From contig CAVYYK010000012.1 of NCBI GenBank assembly GCA_963772635.1, positions 1 through 64,000 on the forward strand: 64,000 nucleotides of DNA, given 5' to 3'. Made by a program: the position numbers and the translations under genes. Positions 62,429 to 64,000 of the stretch are shown piece after piece. The DNA is from JAUXFS01 sp963772635 (GTDB taxonomy: Bacteria > Pseudomonadota > Alphaproteobacteria > Rhodospirillales > Defluviicoccaceae). Under the pieces are notes generated by a model. It was not told the origin of the DNA, ran no database searches, and worked only from the letters and a program-made list of their open reading frames with translations. The stretch's first letter is position 1. Each line of letters opens with the position of its first letter.

Positions 62429-63571
62429 CTAAGTGAATACCACCGGCACCTGGCGGTACCCGCCGACGGGCGCCACTTCCCGCTCTGGCTGTTGGTTGGG
62501 CGCTATTTCAACGGTCTGCACCGACGCCAGCAGTGCCTGCAAGACGATCCGCAGCTCCCAGGTGGCCAGCAGCCGACCCGGACAGACGTGCTTCCCGACC
62601 CCGTAGACAAGGTTCGCCGCGGCGTTCCCCTCGGGATCGAACCGGTTGCCGTCGAAGACGGCCTCGTCACGGTTGGCCGAAGTCCAGTTCAGCTTTACCG
62701 GGGCGTCGCTCGGGATATCCTGGCCTCCAATCCGCACGGGGCACGTCGTGATACGCCGATTTGAAACGAAAGGGTCGTCGAGGCGCAACACCTCATCGAT
62801 GACCGCTTCCACTTCGCGGTCGGAGGCGGTGCGTAGCCGCTTCGCAAGTCCCGGCTGTTGGGCGACATGGGCCACGAGTACACCGACACACAGCGCGATG
62901 GATCCCAGGTCGCCGCCGGTCCAGTTGCGCAGGATCGAAACCAGCTCCGCCTCCGTCAGCAGCCGCCCATCCACCACCTCGCGGCAAAGCCGGGTGGTCA
63001 CGTCGTCGGGAGCGTTGCCGGCCGCCGCACGGCGGGGCAAGATGACCGAGCGGATGATCGCGTCGAACTTTTCGGCCACGTCCGCTGTCCAGGCACGGTC
63101 CCCGGAGCGGGTGGCGGCGTGGTTTTCCTCCATCCATTCCAGCAGTCGTGGCTCCAACGCGGCTGGCCAACCCAACCATGCACACTGGGCGCGCACCGCG
63201 AACACGGCGCCGATGTCGCCCACGGCATCCACCGCGGCGCCCCTGGGTAATTCCGCTACCAGTTGGGCCGCAATGCGTTCGAAGACAGGGACGAACGGCT
63301 CCAGTGCGTCATGGCTCAGGTGCCGCTCGATAACCTCTCGGTAGCGGGTGTGTTCCTCACCGTCCAATCCATTGGGTATCTGTAGGTGGCGAGAGACTCC
63401 GCTGGAGAACCGCTCGTGGTCCAAGGCCGCGGCGAGGACGTCGGCATGCCTGAGCAGCACCCATTCGCCCGCAACGTTCCTGACCACCGGATACTTGGGG
63501 CGCAGCTCGTCGGTGAAGGCGCGCAAGTCGCGACCGGCGGCGGACAAGTCATCCGGCATGTGGTCGGTCAT
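62429..63571 (-). CDS. Cytochrome P450 with atypical I-helix
   Basis: The protein has 380 residues and is soluble, like bacterial class I P450s. The haem-thiolate motif is YGVGKHVCPGRLL with C330; the K-helix ExxR is E260-R263 (DEVLRLDD). The I-helix reads RNWTGGDLGSIALCVG (residues 215-230): the usual acid-alcohol pair (D/E-T) for proton delivery is missing, G-S occupying the threonine region. No ferredoxin or reductase partner lies within the window. The substrate is unknown. The start is ATG 63571; a second ATG four codons on is possible. Confidence 0.9.
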   Translation of the reverse strand: MTDHMPDDLSAAGRDLRAFTDELRPKYPVVRNVAGEWVLLRHADVLAAALDHERFSSGVSRHLQIPNGLDGEEHTRYREVIERHLSHDALEPFVPVFERIAAQLVAELPRGAAVDAVGDIGAVFAVRAQCAWLGWPAALEPRLLEWMEENHAATRSGDRAWTADVAEKFDAIIRSVILPRRAAAGNAPDDVTTRLCREVVDGRLLTEAELVSILRNWTGGDLGSIALCVGVLVAHVAQQPGLAKRLRTASDREVEAVIDEVLRLDDPFVSNRRITTCPVRIGGQDIPSDAPVKLNWTSANRDEAVFDGNRFDPEGNAAANLVYGVGKHVCPGRLLATWELRIVLQALLASVQTVEIAPNQQPEREVAPVGGYRQVPVVFT

Positions 63572-64000
63572 GTCGGCTCCTTCCCCATCAGAGCGTACTC
63601 CTTACTTGGCGTTACCGCAGTTGTCCAAATCTTACGGGAAACCCGCTTTGCCTCGGCTCTCTTCAGGCGGTTGAAGGCAATTTCGATTTCCTGGAAAGAA
63701 GCCTCGGCTGAAATAAGGGGTCGTTTGCGGGAGAGGGCGAGAACCTACGTTAAGGGAAATGTCCGGAGCCAGGGGTCAACCTTCCGTCCGGAACCCGTGG
63801 CCGGGACGGGGAAAAGTAGCCAAAAGTCGTCGTCTTGGCTTCTTAAGAAACTGCCGGATTTAAGAGCGCCGACAGTTCGGTTGCCGAGATTCCCTTCAGT
63901 CCAGCGGTGTTCCACGAATGGTCTCTTGACCAACCTGCATACCAAGCCCAATGCATTTCTGATGTCGGAATACATGACATGATCGCGCCGCGATTGTTTG
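63572..64000. other. Right-edge stretch without a recognisable gene
   Basis: Short ORFs exist on both strands but none resembles a known protein. The P450 promoter probably lies at its left end. Confidence 0.35.

Overview
The window is GC-rich, densely packed chromosomal DNA from an alphaproteobacterium, most likely in or near the Rhodospirillales. I infer this from the gene orders: a cysE-iscR-(desulfurase)-iscS-iscU-iscA-hscB-hscA-fdx-iscX run, the rne / amiC-PBP1A-prfB neighbourhood, and an IscR with the CX7CX6C cluster ligands. No rRNA, tRNA or CRISPR array was seen. A notable technical feature is the large number of single-base frame changes in otherwise well-conserved genes: mnmA, the second desulfurase, an AsmA-like gene, glnE with about nine, a DUF3309 gene, mscS, bacterioferritin, amiC, rne, a FAD oxidoreductase and two transglutaminase genes. 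Most look like assembly or sequencing indels. One of them, in prfB, is the genuine programmed frameshift of release factor 2.

Layout. 1-9,880 (minus strand) is one iron-sulfur and sulfur-transfer locus, ending in tenA and the tRNA thiolase mnmA. It is preceded at about 9,907-9,941 by a promoter overlapping an IscR type-1-like operator. 10,040-20,060 holds housekeeping genes: an alpha/beta hydrolase, tyrS, a large AsmA/YhdP-like envelope protein, glnE, a methyltransferase and a Bcp peroxiredoxin. 20,060-24,830 is a looser, accessory-looking stretch of small stress-type genes (CsbD, DUF3309, a Gly-rich membrane peptide), an IS630 transposase remnant, a truncated VIT-family transporter joined in frame to a BON-MscS channel, and a bacterioferritin. 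24,950-38,110 is core again: a FliL-like protein, prfB, PBP1A, amiC, rne, an aminotransferase, a gamma-glutamyltransferase homologue lacking its catalytic threonine, and a BepA-like M48 protease.

38,356-40,502 contains a chagasin-type cysteine-protease inhibitor facing a papain-like protease, with a tandem CBM21 carbohydrate-binding protein upstream of the protease. This trio is the most unusual combination in the window. 40,992-51,113 carries two LysR regulators, a DUF1127 peptide and an eight-gene uptake and oxidation operon: a PotABCD-type ABC transporter, two FAD beta-type oxidases, a small 2Fe-2S subunit and a large alpha subunit. It resembles opine, D-amino-acid or hydroxyproline oxidase systems. 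A decayed piece of a paralogous permease lies just upstream.

51,597-58,464 is a three-gene operon of transglutaminase-DUF2126, circularly permuted ATP-grasp fused to Alpha-E, and a second transglutaminase, a conserved but functionally unresolved peptide-modification system. 58,636-61,989 is a PepSY / cytochrome b561 / response regulator / histidine kinase cluster. The window closes with a cytochrome P450 (62,429-63,571) that has an atypical I-helix, followed by about 430 bases without a recognisable gene.
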